Assembly: GCF_014196305.1 (NCBI RefSeq)
Contig: NZ_JACIDJ010000001.1
Location: 211,587 to 275,586, forward strand
Source of the DNA: Roseococcus suduntuyensis
Lineage (GTDB): Bacteria; Pseudomonadota; Alphaproteobacteria; Acetobacterales; Acetobacteraceae
Direction of reading: 5' to 3'
Length of the DNA: 64,000 bases
Part shown: positions 8,934-16,907 of the stretch, in pieces
Position numbering within the stretch: the first letter of the stretch is position 1
How the letters are laid out: the number at the start of each line of letters is the position of its first letter
The notes under the pieces: generated by a model
Told to the model about the DNA's origin: nothing
The model's database searches: none
The model's input: only the letters and a program-made list of their open reading frames with translations
Translations under genes and position numbers: made by a program

Positions 8934-9422
8934 TCAGGCCGCGCGGAAGACCGTGGGCAGGTTCGAGATGGTCTTGTCCAGCATCGCGGCATCGGCCGAT
9001 GCGTCATGCTTGGAGGCGATCACCTCGCGCACGGCGGCGGCGGCGAGGTCGGTCGCGGCGTTGCGGACCTCGGCGATGGCGCCAGCCTCGGCGGCGGCGA
9101 TGCGGTCCATCGCCATGCGCTCACGCCGGCGGGCGGCCGCCTCGGCCTCGGCGGCCATGGCGGCGGCCAGGCGCTCGGCCTCCTGCTTCGCGCGGGCGAC
9201 CAGTTCCCCGGCCTCCGCGATGGCGGCGGCGCGCTCGGCCTCGGCGCGGGTCATCATGGCCTGGGCCTCGGCGCGCAGGCGCTGCGCCTCCTCCAGCTCC
9301 TCACGGATGCGGGCGGAACGGGCGTCCAGCATCTCCGTGATCTTGGTCCAGCCCATCTTGCCGACGAGCACGACGAACAGGATGAAGCTGGCGGCAACCC
9401 AGAATTTCGGATCGGCGAACAT
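8934..9422 (-). CDS. atpF: F0F1 ATP synthase subunit b
   Basis: The 162-residue protein has one N-terminal membrane span (about residues 6-25, KFWVAASFILFVVLVGKMGW). A long charged Ala/Glu/Arg coiled coil follows, as expected of the peripheral stalk. It is the last gene of the F0 operon. Its start codon shares one base with the atpF' stop (TGATG), which suggests translational coupling. Alphaproteobacteria keep F0 and F1 operons apart, and no F1 genes are in this window. Confidence 0.94.
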   Translation of the reverse strand: MFADPKFWVAASFILFVVLVGKMGWTKITEMLDARSARIREELEEAQRLRAEAQAMMTRAEAERAAAIAEAGELVARAKQEAERLAAAMAAEAEAAARRRERMAMDRIAAAEAGAIAEVRNAATDLAAAAVREVIASKHDASADAAMLDKTISNLPTVFRAA

Positions 9423-9919
9423 CAGCGCGCCCCCTGCTTGGCCGCGCGGTCCACGGCGGCGGTGACGGTGCGCGCGGGGGCGGAAACGCCCAGCCGCGCC
9501 AGCATGGCCTGGGCGGTGGACCCGGCCACCTCGCGCAGCGCGCCCATGGCGGCGTCGCGGGCGGCGCGGACACGGGCCTCGGCCTCGTCCACCTGGGCGG
9601 CGAGGCGGGCATTGATGGCTTCGGCCTGGGCGCTGGCCTTGGCCTGGGCGTCGGCCATGGCGGCGGCGACGGTGGCCTGGGCCTCGGCGCGGGCCGCGGC
9701 GGTGGCGGCGCGCAGCTCGGCCAGGGCGGCCTCTCCCTCACGCTGGGCGGCCTGCGCGGCGTCGAGGTCGGCACGGATGCGCGCGGCGCGGTTTTCCAGC
9801 ACGGTCGCCACGCGCGGCAGCGCGTAGGACTTCAGCACGAAATAGAGGGCGCCGAAGATGAGGAACAGCCACAGCAGCGTGGTCGTCATCAACGGGTTGG
9901 CGAAATCGAGCTGGGGCAT
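9422..9919 (-). CDS. atpG: F0F1 ATP synthase subunit b-prime
   Basis: The 165-residue second b-type subunit begins MPQLDFANPLMTTTLLWLF, with one membrane span at about residues 10-32 and then an Ala-rich coiled coil ending in KQGAR. Phototrophic and related alphaproteobacteria use a b/b' heterodimer stalk, so two divergent b genes in tandem fit. An upstream in-frame ATG at 9952 would add 11 residues unlike other b' proteins, so 9919 is preferred. A perfect stem-loop at 9937-9968 lies just upstream, between it and atpE. Confidence 0.92.
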   Translation of the reverse strand: MPQLDFANPLMTTTLLWLFLIFGALYFVLKSYALPRVATVLENRAARIRADLDAAQAAQREGEAALAELRAATAAARAEAQATVAAAMADAQAKASAQAEAINARLAAQVDEAEARVRAARDAAMGALREVAGSTAQAMLARLGVSAPARTVTAAVDRAAKQGAR

Positions 9920-9936
9920 TGCCTTGTCCTGCTGTC

Positions 9937-9968
9937 CTGAAGGCCACGGCATGTGCCGCGGCCTTCAG
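9937..9968. promoter_or_regulatory. Stem-loop in atpE-atpF' spacer
   Basis: CTGAAGGCC at 9937-9945 pairs with GGCCTTCAG at 9960-9968, and CGGCA with TGCCG inside, with a single A/C mismatch and a 2-base loop. There is no T tract. It lies in the 137-base gap after atpE. The c subunit is needed in many copies per complex, so a transcript-stabilising or attenuating structure here would raise atpE expression over atpF'; that role is inference. Confidence 0.6.
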
Positions 9969-10027
9969 CCTCTGCCGGGTCGCGGGGTGGGGCGCCTCGC
10001 GGCACCGCCCCGCCCTGAAGGTGGAAA

Positions 10028-10045
10028 GGGGGCCGGATGACCCCC
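10028..10045 (-). terminator. Short hairpin with T-run after atpE (possible attenuator)
   Basis: On the minus strand five G (10041-10045 complement) pair with five C (10028-10032 complement) around an 8-base loop. The stem is followed by TTTCC. It lies 11-28 bases after the atpE stop. It may terminate part of the transcripts before atpF'. Confidence 0.4.
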
Positions 10046-10056
10046 TCCCCGCCGGA

Positions 10057-10284
10057 TCAGGTGAAGAGGATGAGGAAGGCGATCAGCAGGGCGAACAGCG
10101 CCACGGCTTCCGTCAGGGCGAAGCCCAGGATGCCGATGGGGAACACGGTGTCGCGGGCGGCCGGGTTGCGGGCCACGCTGCTGATGAGGGTGGAGAAGAT
10201 GTTGCCCATGGCGAGGCCCACACCGAAGAGAGCCAGCACGGCGATGCCGGCGCCGATCGCCTTCGCAGCCAGAACAATTTCCAT
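10057..10284 (-). CDS. atpE: F0F1 ATP synthase subunit c
   Basis: The 75-residue hairpin protein has two membrane helices. The first carries the Gly-rich packing motif [18 protein letters not shown] and the polar loop contains RNP (residues 39-41). The second helix has the proton-carrying Glu59 in [12 protein letters not shown]. Glu, not Asp, and a loop typical of proton-type enzymes argue for H+ rather than Na+ coupling. It forms the rotor ring of the synthase. It lies between atpB and atpF' and is followed by two hairpins. Confidence 0.97.
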   Translation of the reverse strand: MEIVLAAKAIGAGIAVLALFGVGLAMGNIFSTLISSVARNPAARDTVFPIGILGFALTEAVALFALLIAFLILFT

Positions 10285-10333
10285 GATCTCGATCCTTAGG
10301 TTTGCGAGGAAAGTTGAAGGTTCGGCGTCTGCG

Positions 10334-11089
10334 TCAGTGCAGATGCACCGCGTCGTGCAGGTAGATGCAGGTCAGGATGGCGAAGACATATGCCTGCAGG
10401 AACGCGACCAGCACTTCGAAGGCGACCAGCGCGATGTTCAGCGCCAGCGGCATCAGGGACAGGACCGGCCCCACCGTGCCCAGGCCCGCCAGCATCACCA
10501 CGAAGGTGGCGAAGACCTTCAGCATCACGTGGCCCGCCATCATGTTGGCGAAGAGACGCACGGACAGGCTGATGGGGCGCGAGAGGTAGGAGACGATCTC
10601 GACCGGAATGATGATGGGCGCGAGCCACATGGGCGCGCCCTCCGGCATGAAGTAGCCGAAGAACTTGCGGCCGTGCAGAGCGATGGCGACGGCCGTGACC
10701 AGCACGAAGACGGTCGCGGCCAGCGCGAAGGTGACCGTGATGTGCGAGGTGAAGGTGAAGGCGTAGGGGAACAGGCCCAGCATGTTCCCGAACAGGATGA
10801 ACATGAACAGGGTGAACACGAAGGGGAAGAACCTGCGGCCCTCCTCGCCCACCTGCGCCACCACCATGTCATCGATGAAGCCGTAGGCGCTTTCGGCCAG
10901 GCCCTGCATGCGGCCCGGCACCATGGCGGCTTCGCGCATGCCATAGACCATCAGCGCCACGATCAGGACGCCGGCGAAGACCATGTAGAGGTTGGAGTTG
11001 GTGAAGCCCACGGCGGAGCCCACCTGGCCGAGCGCAGGGTACAGCACGAACTGCCCGAGTGCGTCGATCGCATTGCCTTCTGCCGCCAC
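10334..11089 (-). CDS. atpB: F0F1 ATP synthase subunit a
   Basis: The 251-residue membrane protein has the essential Arg near residue 178 in [15 protein letters not shown] and the C-terminal [18 protein letters not shown] typical of AtpB. It forms the proton half-channels against the c ring. The frame stays open far upstream, but the GTG at 11089 is preceded by AGGAGAGG at good spacing and gives the family N terminus, so I place the start there. atpI ends 17 bases upstream. Confidence 0.95.
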   Translation of the reverse strand: MAAEGNAIDALGQFVLYPALGQVGSAVGFTNSNLYMVFAGVLIVALMVYGMREAAMVPGRMQGLAESAYGFIDDMVVAQVGEEGRRFFPFVFTLFMFILFGNMLGLFPYAFTFTSHITVTFALAATVFVLVTAVAIALHGRKFFGYFMPEGAPMWLAPIIIPVEIVSYLSRPISLSVRLFANMMAGHVMLKVFATFVVMLAGLGTVGPVLSLMPLALNIALVAFEVLVAFLQAYVFAILTCIYLHDAVHLH

Positions 11090-11106
11090 CGGGAACCTCT
11101 CCTGGC

Positions 11107-11403
11107 CTAGTCCTTGCGAACACCGGTCCGGGGGGCGAACAGCCGATACACGTTCGACACCCCCGCGGCGGCCCCCAGCACGAAGAACAGCAGAAAGAGC
11201 CAGGGGGCGGTCCCGAGCCACCGGTCCAGTCCGAGGCCGATCACCACGCCGACGATCAGCGCGGAAACCACCTCGACACCAGCCCGAAGGCCCACGCCCC
11301 AGGTGCTCGACGGAAGCGCCCTTTTGCCGCGTTCCGGCTTGTCCAGGCCTCGTTTGGCCCGGGCATCCGCCAGTCGTTTCGCGAAGGCTTCCCGATCGTC
11401 CAC
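11107..11403 (-). CDS. atpI: ATP synthase assembly protein I
   Basis: The 98-residue protein has a charged N terminus and two membrane helices (VEVVSALIVGVVIGLGL and WLFLLFFVLGAAAGVSNVY). It matches AtpI/AtpZ, a non-structural protein that heads F0 operons and helps c-ring assembly or Mg2+/Ca2+ uptake. It is the first gene of atpI-B-E-F'-F, so the operon promoter probably lies in the 84 bases between 11404 and 11487. Confidence 0.9.
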   Translation of the reverse strand: MDDREAFAKRLADARAKRGLDKPERGKRALPSSTWGVGLRAGVEVVSALIVGVVIGLGLDRWLGTAPWLFLLFFVLGAAAGVSNVYRLFAPRTGVRKD

Positions 11404-11487
11404 AATGGCTCCCTCCGCGGTTCACCCCTGGAAGGCGAGGGTGGATTATGGCGGCGCAGCAATGCTGTCAAGGCGCGCGGCCCTTGT

Positions 11488-11811
11488 TCAATCCTGCCAC
11501 TTCACCTTCAGGAATGGCGCGGGCATCAGCAGCTTGCTTTCCTGGCTGACGATGTAGGGCCGCACCTTCTTCAGGTAGTCCAGCCAACCCTGGTCCTGGA
11601 ACAGCTTGGCGCGCCTCTCGGTTCGCTCGGCGAGGGATTCATACGCCCAGAGGTGGATCACCTGGTTCAAAGGGCCGAATTCGGTCGTGTAGTAGCCCAC
11701 CATGCGGCCGAGGATGCGCTTCTGGATGGGCATGCCCTCGGCCTCATAGGCCGCGATGTACAGCGCGGCGGTGGCCGGCTGCACGGTGTAAATTCTTTCT
11801 TCGACGATCAT
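11488..11811 (-). CDS. NIPSNAP family protein
   Basis: The 107-residue protein beginning MIVEERIYTVQPATAALYI has the ferredoxin-like NIPSNAP fold pattern with LNQVIHLWAYESLAERTERR in the middle. Bacterial members are small cytoplasmic proteins of unclear role, often near catabolic genes. It lies between otsA and the ATP synthase operon, 84 bases upstream of atpI and on the same strand. No function can be assigned beyond the family. Confidence 0.85.
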   Translation of the reverse strand: MIVEERIYTVQPATAALYIAAYEAEGMPIQKRILGRMVGYYTTEFGPLNQVIHLWAYESLAERTERRAKLFQDQGWLDYLKKVRPYIVSQESKLLMPAPFLKVKWQD

Positions 11812-11871
11812 GCGTCGCGTCCTCCCTGGGTGACGGGGACGAAAGCTAATCCCTTCCCGCGCCGGGCGATA

Positions 11872-13206
11872 TCACCGCTCGGCGCGCGCGGCCGTCAGGT
11901 CGGTCAGGAAGTCGCGCGACCAGGTGCTGGACCCCGCCTCGTGCAGCAGGTCGTAGTCCTGGCGCCAGCGCTGCCGCCGCTCGGACAGCGGCATGGACAG
12001 CGCCTGGTCCAACGCCTCGGCGATCTCGTCCGGGTCGTTGGGGTTCACCAGCAGCGCGCCCTGCATCTCGCGCGCGGCCCCCGCGAAGCGCGACAGCACC
12101 AGCACGCCCGGGTCCTCCGGCGGCTGGGCCGAGACGAATTCCTTCGCCACCAGGTTCATGCCGTCCCGCAGCGGCGTCACCAGCGCCACCCGGGCAATCC
12201 GGAGGAAGCCCGCCAGCACGCTGCGCTGGATGGGCCGGGTGGTCCAGCGCAGGGGCACCCAGTCCACCTCGGCGAATTCGCCGTTGATGCGGCCCACCGC
12301 CTCGTCCAGCTCGCGGCGCAGCAGGCGGTAATGCTTCACCTCCCCGCGCGAGACGGGGGCGACCTGGAGGAAGGTGATCTTGCCGCGGTGCTGGGGGAAG
12401 CGCTTCAGCAGGTCGGCATAGCCTTCCAGGCGCTGGGGCAGGCCCTTGGTGTAGTCCAGCCGGTCCACGCCGAAGATCAGGCGCCGGCCGCTCAGGCTTT
12501 CCTGGAAGCGCTGCACGTCGCGGCGCGCCTCGGCCTTCTCGGCGGCCTTGCCGAAGGCCTCCGCGTCAATGCCCACCGGGTAGGCGCCGACCGGGGTGTT
12601 CACCCCCTGCTGGCGCAAGGCGTCGCGCAGGTTCTCGGCGTCGTCGGGCGTCTGCATGCCGATCAGGTCATAGCCGTCCAGGTCGCGCAGCAGCGCCTCG
12701 CCGCGCGGCAGGGCGGCGAAGAGGCCCGGCGGCGGGAAGGGCACGTGCAGGAAGAAGCCGATGCGCTGCTTCGCCCCCATCGCGCGCAGCTTCGCGGCCA
12801 GCGGGAAGAGGTGGAAGTCATGCACCCAGATGACGTCATCCTCGCGCAGCAGGGGCCAGAGCGCCTCGGCGAAGCGGTCGTTCACCGCGCGCCAGGCCTC
12901 CTCCTCCTCGCGGCGGAACTCGGCCAGGCCGAAGCGGTAGTGCAGCAGGGGCCAGAGCGTGCCGTTGCAATAGCCCCCGTAATAGAGGCGGTGTTCCTGG
13001 GCCGTCAGGTCGATCACCGCCTGGGTCCGTTGCCCGCGCGAGGTGACCTTGGGTTCGGTGCTGGCGGAGGTCTCGCCCGACCAGCCGAACCACAGCATCT
13101 CCCGCCGCCGCACCGCCTCTTCCAGTGCCACGGCCAGTCCGCCGGCCACGGCCGAGGTGGCCCGCAGCGGGGGAACCCTATTGGAAACAATCACCAGGCG
13201 CGCCAA
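11872..13206 (-). CDS. otsA: Alpha,alpha-trehalose-phosphate synthase (UDP-forming)
   Basis: The 444-residue GT20 enzyme has N-terminal ARLVIVSNRVPP, the GGLAVAL loop, HDFHLFPL and the sugar-nucleotide site GVDRLDYTKGLPQRLEGY. It makes trehalose 6-phosphate from UDP-glucose (or another NDP-glucose) and glucose 6-phosphate. It is slightly shorter than E. coli OtsA. Its start overlaps the end of the GH15 gene by 16 bases, so otsB, GH15 and otsA form one translationally linked unit, probably for osmotic, desiccation or stationary-phase protection. Confidence 0.94.
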   Translation of the reverse strand: MARLVIVSNRVPPLRATSAVAGGLAVALEEAVRRREMLWFGWSGETSASTEPKVTSRGQRTQAVIDLTAQEHRLYYGGYCNGTLWPLLHYRFGLAEFRREEEEAWRAVNDRFAEALWPLLREDDVIWVHDFHLFPLAAKLRAMGAKQRIGFFLHVPFPPPGLFAALPRGEALLRDLDGYDLIGMQTPDDAENLRDALRQQGVNTPVGAYPVGIDAEAFGKAAEKAEARRDVQRFQESLSGRRLIFGVDRLDYTKGLPQRLEGYADLLKRFPQHRGKITFLQVAPVSRGEVKHYRLLRRELDEAVGRINGEFAEVDWVPLRWTTRPIQRSVLAGFLRIARVALVTPLRDGMNLVAKEFVSAQPPEDPGVLVLSRFAGAAREMQGALLVNPNDPDEIAEALDQALSMPLSERRQRWRQDYDLLHEAGSSTWSRDFLTDLTAARAER

Positions 13207-15023
13207 AACCCCTCCTCCCAGCTCCGCGAGAGCCGCATGGCCGACAGGACGAGGCCCACCTGCGAGTAGCTCTGCGGGAAATTTCCCCAGAGCTGCCCGG
13301 TCCGTGGGTCCACATCCTCCGGCAACAATCCAACGTGGTTCCGGAGGGAAAGGATGCGTTCAAAAAGTGACCGCGCGTCATCTTTCCGCCCGATTGCGGC
13401 CAAGGCGTCCACCAGCCAGAAGGAACAGACGATGAAGGCCGTCTCCGGCACGCCGAAATCATCGGCGGCCGAGTAGCGCAGCAGCATGCCGTCGCGCATC
13501 AGGTCGCGCTCGATGGCCTCCACCGTGGCGATGAAGCGCGGGTCGGTGGGGGGCAGCAGGCCGATCTCGGGCAGCAGCAGCAGGGCGGCGTCGAGGCCAT
13601 GGCCGCCGAACACCTCCTGCAGGCTGCCCGCCTCCTCGTTCCAGGCGCCTTCGAGGATGGCCTCCTTCAGCGTGGCGGCGCGGGCCTGCCAGTCGGCCGC
13701 CTCCTCGACCAGGCCCAGATGGGCGGCGATGCGCCCAAGGCGATCCACCGCCGCCCAGCACATGGCGGCGGAGAAGGTGTGGATGCGCTCCCGCCCCCGG
13801 TATTCCCAGATGCCCGCATCGGCCGTCAGCGCCGCGGCCTCGGCGGCCACGCCCAGCGGCACCAGGCGGCGATACAGCGCCTCGCCCGCGGGTTCGGGCA
13901 GGCGGTGGTCGAAGAAGAGCATGGCGGCGGCCATGACCACCGCGCCCCAGACATCGTTCTGCACCTGCAGGGCGGCGGCATTGCCCACGCGCACCGGCGC
14001 ATGGCCCATGAAGCCCTTCAGCGCCGTGGCTTCCCATTCGTCAATCGAATCATTGGGCACCAGCGGATAGACGGGGCGCAGCATGCCCGTCTGCTCCAGC
14101 ACCGCATTGGTGATGTAGCCGATGTAGTGCTCCATGGTGCGGGTCGCACCCAGGCGGTTCAGCGCCATCACCGTGAAATAGGCGTCGCGCAGCCAGCAGA
14201 AGCGGTAGTCCCAGTTGCGCTGGGTGTGCTCGGCCTCGGGGATGGAGGTGGTGAGCGCCGCCAGGATGCCCCCCGTGTCGTCATGGGCGCAGAGCTTCAG
14301 CGTGATGGCCGCGCGGATCACCTCGTCCTGCCACTCGAAGGGCAGGGAGAGGCCGCGCACCCAATCCTCCCAATAGGCGGTGGTCTCCTCCTCGAACTCC
14401 TGGGCGACGCGGGCGACCATGCCGTTCACCGTCTCGTCCGGGCCGAACATCATGGCGATGGGGCGGTCCAGGGCGAATTCCGTCTCGCTCAGGATGAAGC
14501 CCAGCGGCGCGTCGGTGGACAGGCGCATGGCCTCGCCACTGCCCAGATAGCTGATGTGGTTGGACCCCGCCCGGCCGCGCGGGCTTTCATGCCCCCAGCC
14601 GAAGCAGGGCCGCACCCTGAGCCGGATGCGCGGGCGGCCGCGCAGCAGCTCGATGCGCCGCACCAGCATGGGCGGGCGGAACATGCGGCCGAAGCGGCGC
14701 AGGCGCGGCATGTGGTCGGTGATGAGCAGCGCGTTGCCATGGCTGTCCGTCAGCTCCGTCTCCAGCACGGCGGAGTTTCGGAGGTAACGCTGCCGGCTGT
14801 GGGCGAAGCCCGTGACCAGGATGTCGGTGAAGCCGCGCTCCGACTGGTCGCCATCCACCAGGGCGCTGAAGACCGGGTCCCCATCCAGGCGCGGCCAGCA
14901 CATCCAGTTCACCGCGCCGGCGGGCGAGATCAGCGCCGCCACCGTGCCATTGCCCACGGCGGCCAGGTCCAGCGGTTGGGGGGGCCGGTCGGGCGGCCCC
15001 ACCACCTCAGGGTGCCGGGGCAT
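13191..15023 (-). CDS. Glycoside hydrolase family 15 protein
   Basis: The 610-residue protein has the GH15 N-terminal beta-sandwich (LAAVGNGTVAALISPAGAV) and the (alpha/alpha)6 catalytic domain with RNWDYRFCWLRDAYF. It ends with PRTGQLWGNFPQSYSQVGL. Bacterial members are glucoamylases or trehalases. It lies between otsB and otsA and overlaps both (17 and 16 bases). That placement suggests action on trehalose or a related glucoside, but degradation inside a synthesis operon is odd. It has no signal peptide, so its substrate would be cytoplasmic. Confidence 0.88.
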   Translation of the reverse strand: MPRHPEVVGPPDRPPQPLDLAAVGNGTVAALISPAGAVNWMCWPRLDGDPVFSALVDGDQSERGFTDILVTGFAHSRQRYLRNSAVLETELTDSHGNALLITDHMPRLRRFGRMFRPPMLVRRIELLRGRPRIRLRVRPCFGWGHESPRGRAGSNHISYLGSGEAMRLSTDAPLGFILSETEFALDRPIAMMFGPDETVNGMVARVAQEFEEETTAYWEDWVRGLSLPFEWQDEVIRAAITLKLCAHDDTGGILAALTTSIPEAEHTQRNWDYRFCWLRDAYFTVMALNRLGATRTMEHYIGYITNAVLEQTGMLRPVYPLVPNDSIDEWEATALKGFMGHAPVRVGNAAALQVQNDVWGAVVMAAAMLFFDHRLPEPAGEALYRRLVPLGVAAEAAALTADAGIWEYRGRERIHTFSAAMCWAAVDRLGRIAAHLGLVEEAADWQARAATLKEAILEGAWNEEAGSLQEVFGGHGLDAALLLLPEIGLLPPTDPRFIATVEAIERDLMRDGMLLRYSAADDFGVPETAFIVCSFWLVDALAAIGRKDDARSLFERILSLRNHVGLLPEDVDPRTGQLWGNFPQSYSQVGLVLSAMRLSRSWEEGFWRAW

Positions 15024-15762
15024 GCGCGTGTTCGGCCAGGGTGGCGATCCAGGCGCGCACGCCGGCCGGGGTGCCGAAGCTGTCGGGCACCAGGAAGCCC
15101 TCGCCGCCCAGCGCCACGGCGGCGGCGATGCCGTCCTCGTCGGTCACGTCGTCGCCGATGAAGATGGGCCAGCGGCCGGCGAAGGGCGCCTCGGCCATCA
15201 GCGCGCGCACGCCCACGCCCTTGTGGACGCCGCCGGGGCGCAACTCCCAGGCATGGTCGGCGCGGAGCAGGTCGAAGCCCTGGCCGGACTCCGCGAAGCC
15301 GCGCATCAGCGCATGGGCCTCCGCGCCCCGGTCGGGCGCCAGGCGGTAGTGCAGCACGAAGCCGGCCGACTTCGGCTCCAGCAGCGTGCCGGGGTTGGCG
15401 GCGACGAAGGCCTCGGCGGCCGCGCGCCATGCGGCCGGCGCCGGCTTCAGCGGCCCCTGGCGCGGCGGCGCGTCGGGGATGGGGCGCAGGATGGCCCCGT
15501 GTTCGGCCGCCGCGGGCAGGCGCAGCGGGTGCAGGATGCGGTCCACGTCGTCGAGCCGCCGCCCCGTCACCACCGCCACCGCGCCGCCCAGCGCGGCGTG
15601 CAGCCGCGTCAGGTGGTCGAGCAGCCCTGGCGCCACCACCACCTCATCCGGGCGGGGGGCGAGGTCGAGCAGCGTGCCATCCATGTCCAGGAGGAGAGCC
15701 GCGCGCGAGAGAACATCCGTCGGCCCGGGAATGGCCGAAGGGGGGCGCGATGTGGTCGTCAT
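15007..15762 (-). CDS. otsB: Trehalose-6-phosphate phosphatase
   Basis: The 251-residue HAD-superfamily enzyme has the nucleophile motif LLLDMDGTLLDL (Asp26 and Asp28), a Lys/Gly-rich HKGVGVRAL, and the metal motif FIGDDVTDEDG. It dephosphorylates trehalose 6-phosphate made by OtsA. I use the ATG at 15762; an upstream TTG at 15780 would add six residues. It is the first gene of otsB-GH15-otsA. Confidence 0.93.
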   Translation of the reverse strand: MTTTSRPPSAIPGPTDVLSRAALLLDMDGTLLDLAPRPDEVVVAPGLLDHLTRLHAALGGAVAVVTGRRLDDVDRILHPLRLPAAAEHGAILRPIPDAPPRQGPLKPAPAAWRAAAEAFVAANPGTLLEPKSAGFVLHYRLAPDRGAEAHALMRGFAESGQGFDLLRADHAWELRPGGVHKGVGVRALMAEAPFAGRWPIFIGDDVTDEDGIAAAVALGGEGFLVPDSFGTPAGVRAWIATLAEHAHAPAP

Positions 15763-15788
15763 CCGCCACAAAGTAACCAAAATTGGGA

Positions 15789-15835
15789 CGGAGGCAACGC
15801 ATAACTATCCGGGTTGTAACCCCGGGGCGCCTCCG
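15789..15835. terminator. Large stem-loop between fpr and otsB
   Basis: CGGAGGC at 15789-15795 pairs with GCCTCCG at 15829-15835, and CCGGGTT pairs with AACCCCGG inside with a one-base bulge. It starts 11 bases after the fpr stop (minus strand) and could end that transcript before otsB. No T tract is present. Confidence 0.5.
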
Positions 15836-15845
15836 AACCCCCGGT

Positions 15846-16655
15846 TCACTTCGTTACGAAGGCCTTTTCCACCACATAGGTGCCGGGTTCGGAGTTGTTG
15901 CCCTCGACGAAACCGCGGGCTTCCAGCAGCGTCTTGCAGTCGGCGTTCATGGCCTCGCTGCCGCAGATCATCACGCGGTCATGCGCGGGGTCGAGCCTGG
16001 CCACGCCCGCGTCGCGCTCGGCGGTGCCGGCCTCCAGGCGGGTGGTGATGCGGCCCTGGATGGGGAAGGCCTCGCGCGTCACGGCGGGGAGGTAGATCAT
16101 CTTCTCGCGCACCATCTCGCCCAGGAGTTCGTGCTGGGCCAGTTCGGTGGTCAGGTAGTCGCGGTAGGCCAGCTCGGCCACCTCGCGCACCGTGTGGGCG
16201 ATGATGACGCGCTCGTAGCGGTCATACACCTCCGGGTCGCGCAGCAGGGACATGAAGGGGGCGAGGCCGGTGCCGGTGGCCAGCATCCAGAGGTTCCGGC
16301 CGGGCAGCAGGTTGTCGGTGATCAGCGTGCCCACCGGCTTCTGCCCGATCAGCACATGTTCCCCCACCTTGATATGTTGCAGCCGCGAGGTCAGCGGCCC
16401 GTTCGCCACCTTGATGGAGAGGAATTCCAGATGCTCCTCCCAGGCGGGGCTGACCATGGAATAGGCCCGCACCAGCGGCTTGCCCTCCACCACCAGGCCG
16501 ATCATGGCGAATTGCCCGGAGGTGAAGCGCAGCGCCGGGCTGCGCGTGCAGCGGAAGGAAAAGAGGCTGTCGGTCCAGTGATGGACCCAGGTCACTTCTT
16601 CCAGGTTGTAGCCCTTGGGGGCGACCAGCGTGGCGGCGGGGGCGGCGTCATTCAT
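15846..16655 (-). CDS. fpr: Ferredoxin/flavodoxin-NADP+ reductase
   Basis: The 269-residue protein has the FAD-binding RAYSMVSP (RxYS) near residue 75, the NADP-binding LATGTGLAPFMSLL, and the C terminus VEKAFVTK of the bacterial subclass I FPR. It exchanges electrons between NADPH and ferredoxin or flavodoxin and often takes part in the oxidative stress response. The frame is open far upstream, but homologues begin at MNDAAP, and the upstream part crosses a tandem repeat, so 16655 is the start. I see no clear ribosome site. Confidence 0.92.
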   Translation of the reverse strand: MNDAAPAATLVAPKGYNLEEVTWVHHWTDSLFSFRCTRSPALRFTSGQFAMIGLVVEGKPLVRAYSMVSPAWEEHLEFLSIKVANGPLTSRLQHIKVGEHVLIGQKPVGTLITDNLLPGRNLWMLATGTGLAPFMSLLRDPEVYDRYERVIIAHTVREVAELAYRDYLTTELAQHELLGEMVREKMIYLPAVTREAFPIQGRITTRLEAGTAERDAGVARLDPAHDRVMICGSEAMNADCKTLLEARGFVEGNNSEPGTYVVEKAFVTK

Positions 16656-16743
16656 CAGGCGGGCACTCTGTGCGGAGGGATGCGCCTGTATTGGCGGCGC
16701 GGGAGGCGTGGCGCAAGTTGCAACCGGGCGATGCATGGCACCC

Positions 16744-16871
16744 TTGCGCGCCCGTGAACCGGGCGCGACGCCCCCTTGCGCGCCCGTGAACCGGGCGCGA
16801 CGCCCCCTTGCGCGCCCGTGAACCGGGCGCGACGCCGCCTTGCGCGACCGTGAACCGGGCGCGACGCGGCA
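16744..16871. repeat. 4 x 32-bp tandem repeat, each unit a hairpin
   Basis: Four head-to-tail units start at 16744, 16776, 16808 and 16840. Units 1 and 2 are identical, unit 3 differs by one base near its end, and unit 4 has several changes. Each unit contains CGCGCCCG, a TGAAC loop, and CGGGCGCG, an 8-base stem (unit 4 has one mismatch). The array fills most of the 252-base gap between divergent fpr and the GNAT gene, so it lies in or beside their promoters. Confidence 0.85.
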
Positions 16872-16907
16872 TTGCGCCCACGCAAGGCCAGGACAACACT
16901 GCCACCC

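Noticed and set aside
16744..16871. CRISPR array
   Set aside because: The repeats are directly adjacent with no unique spacers and no cas genes are in the window.
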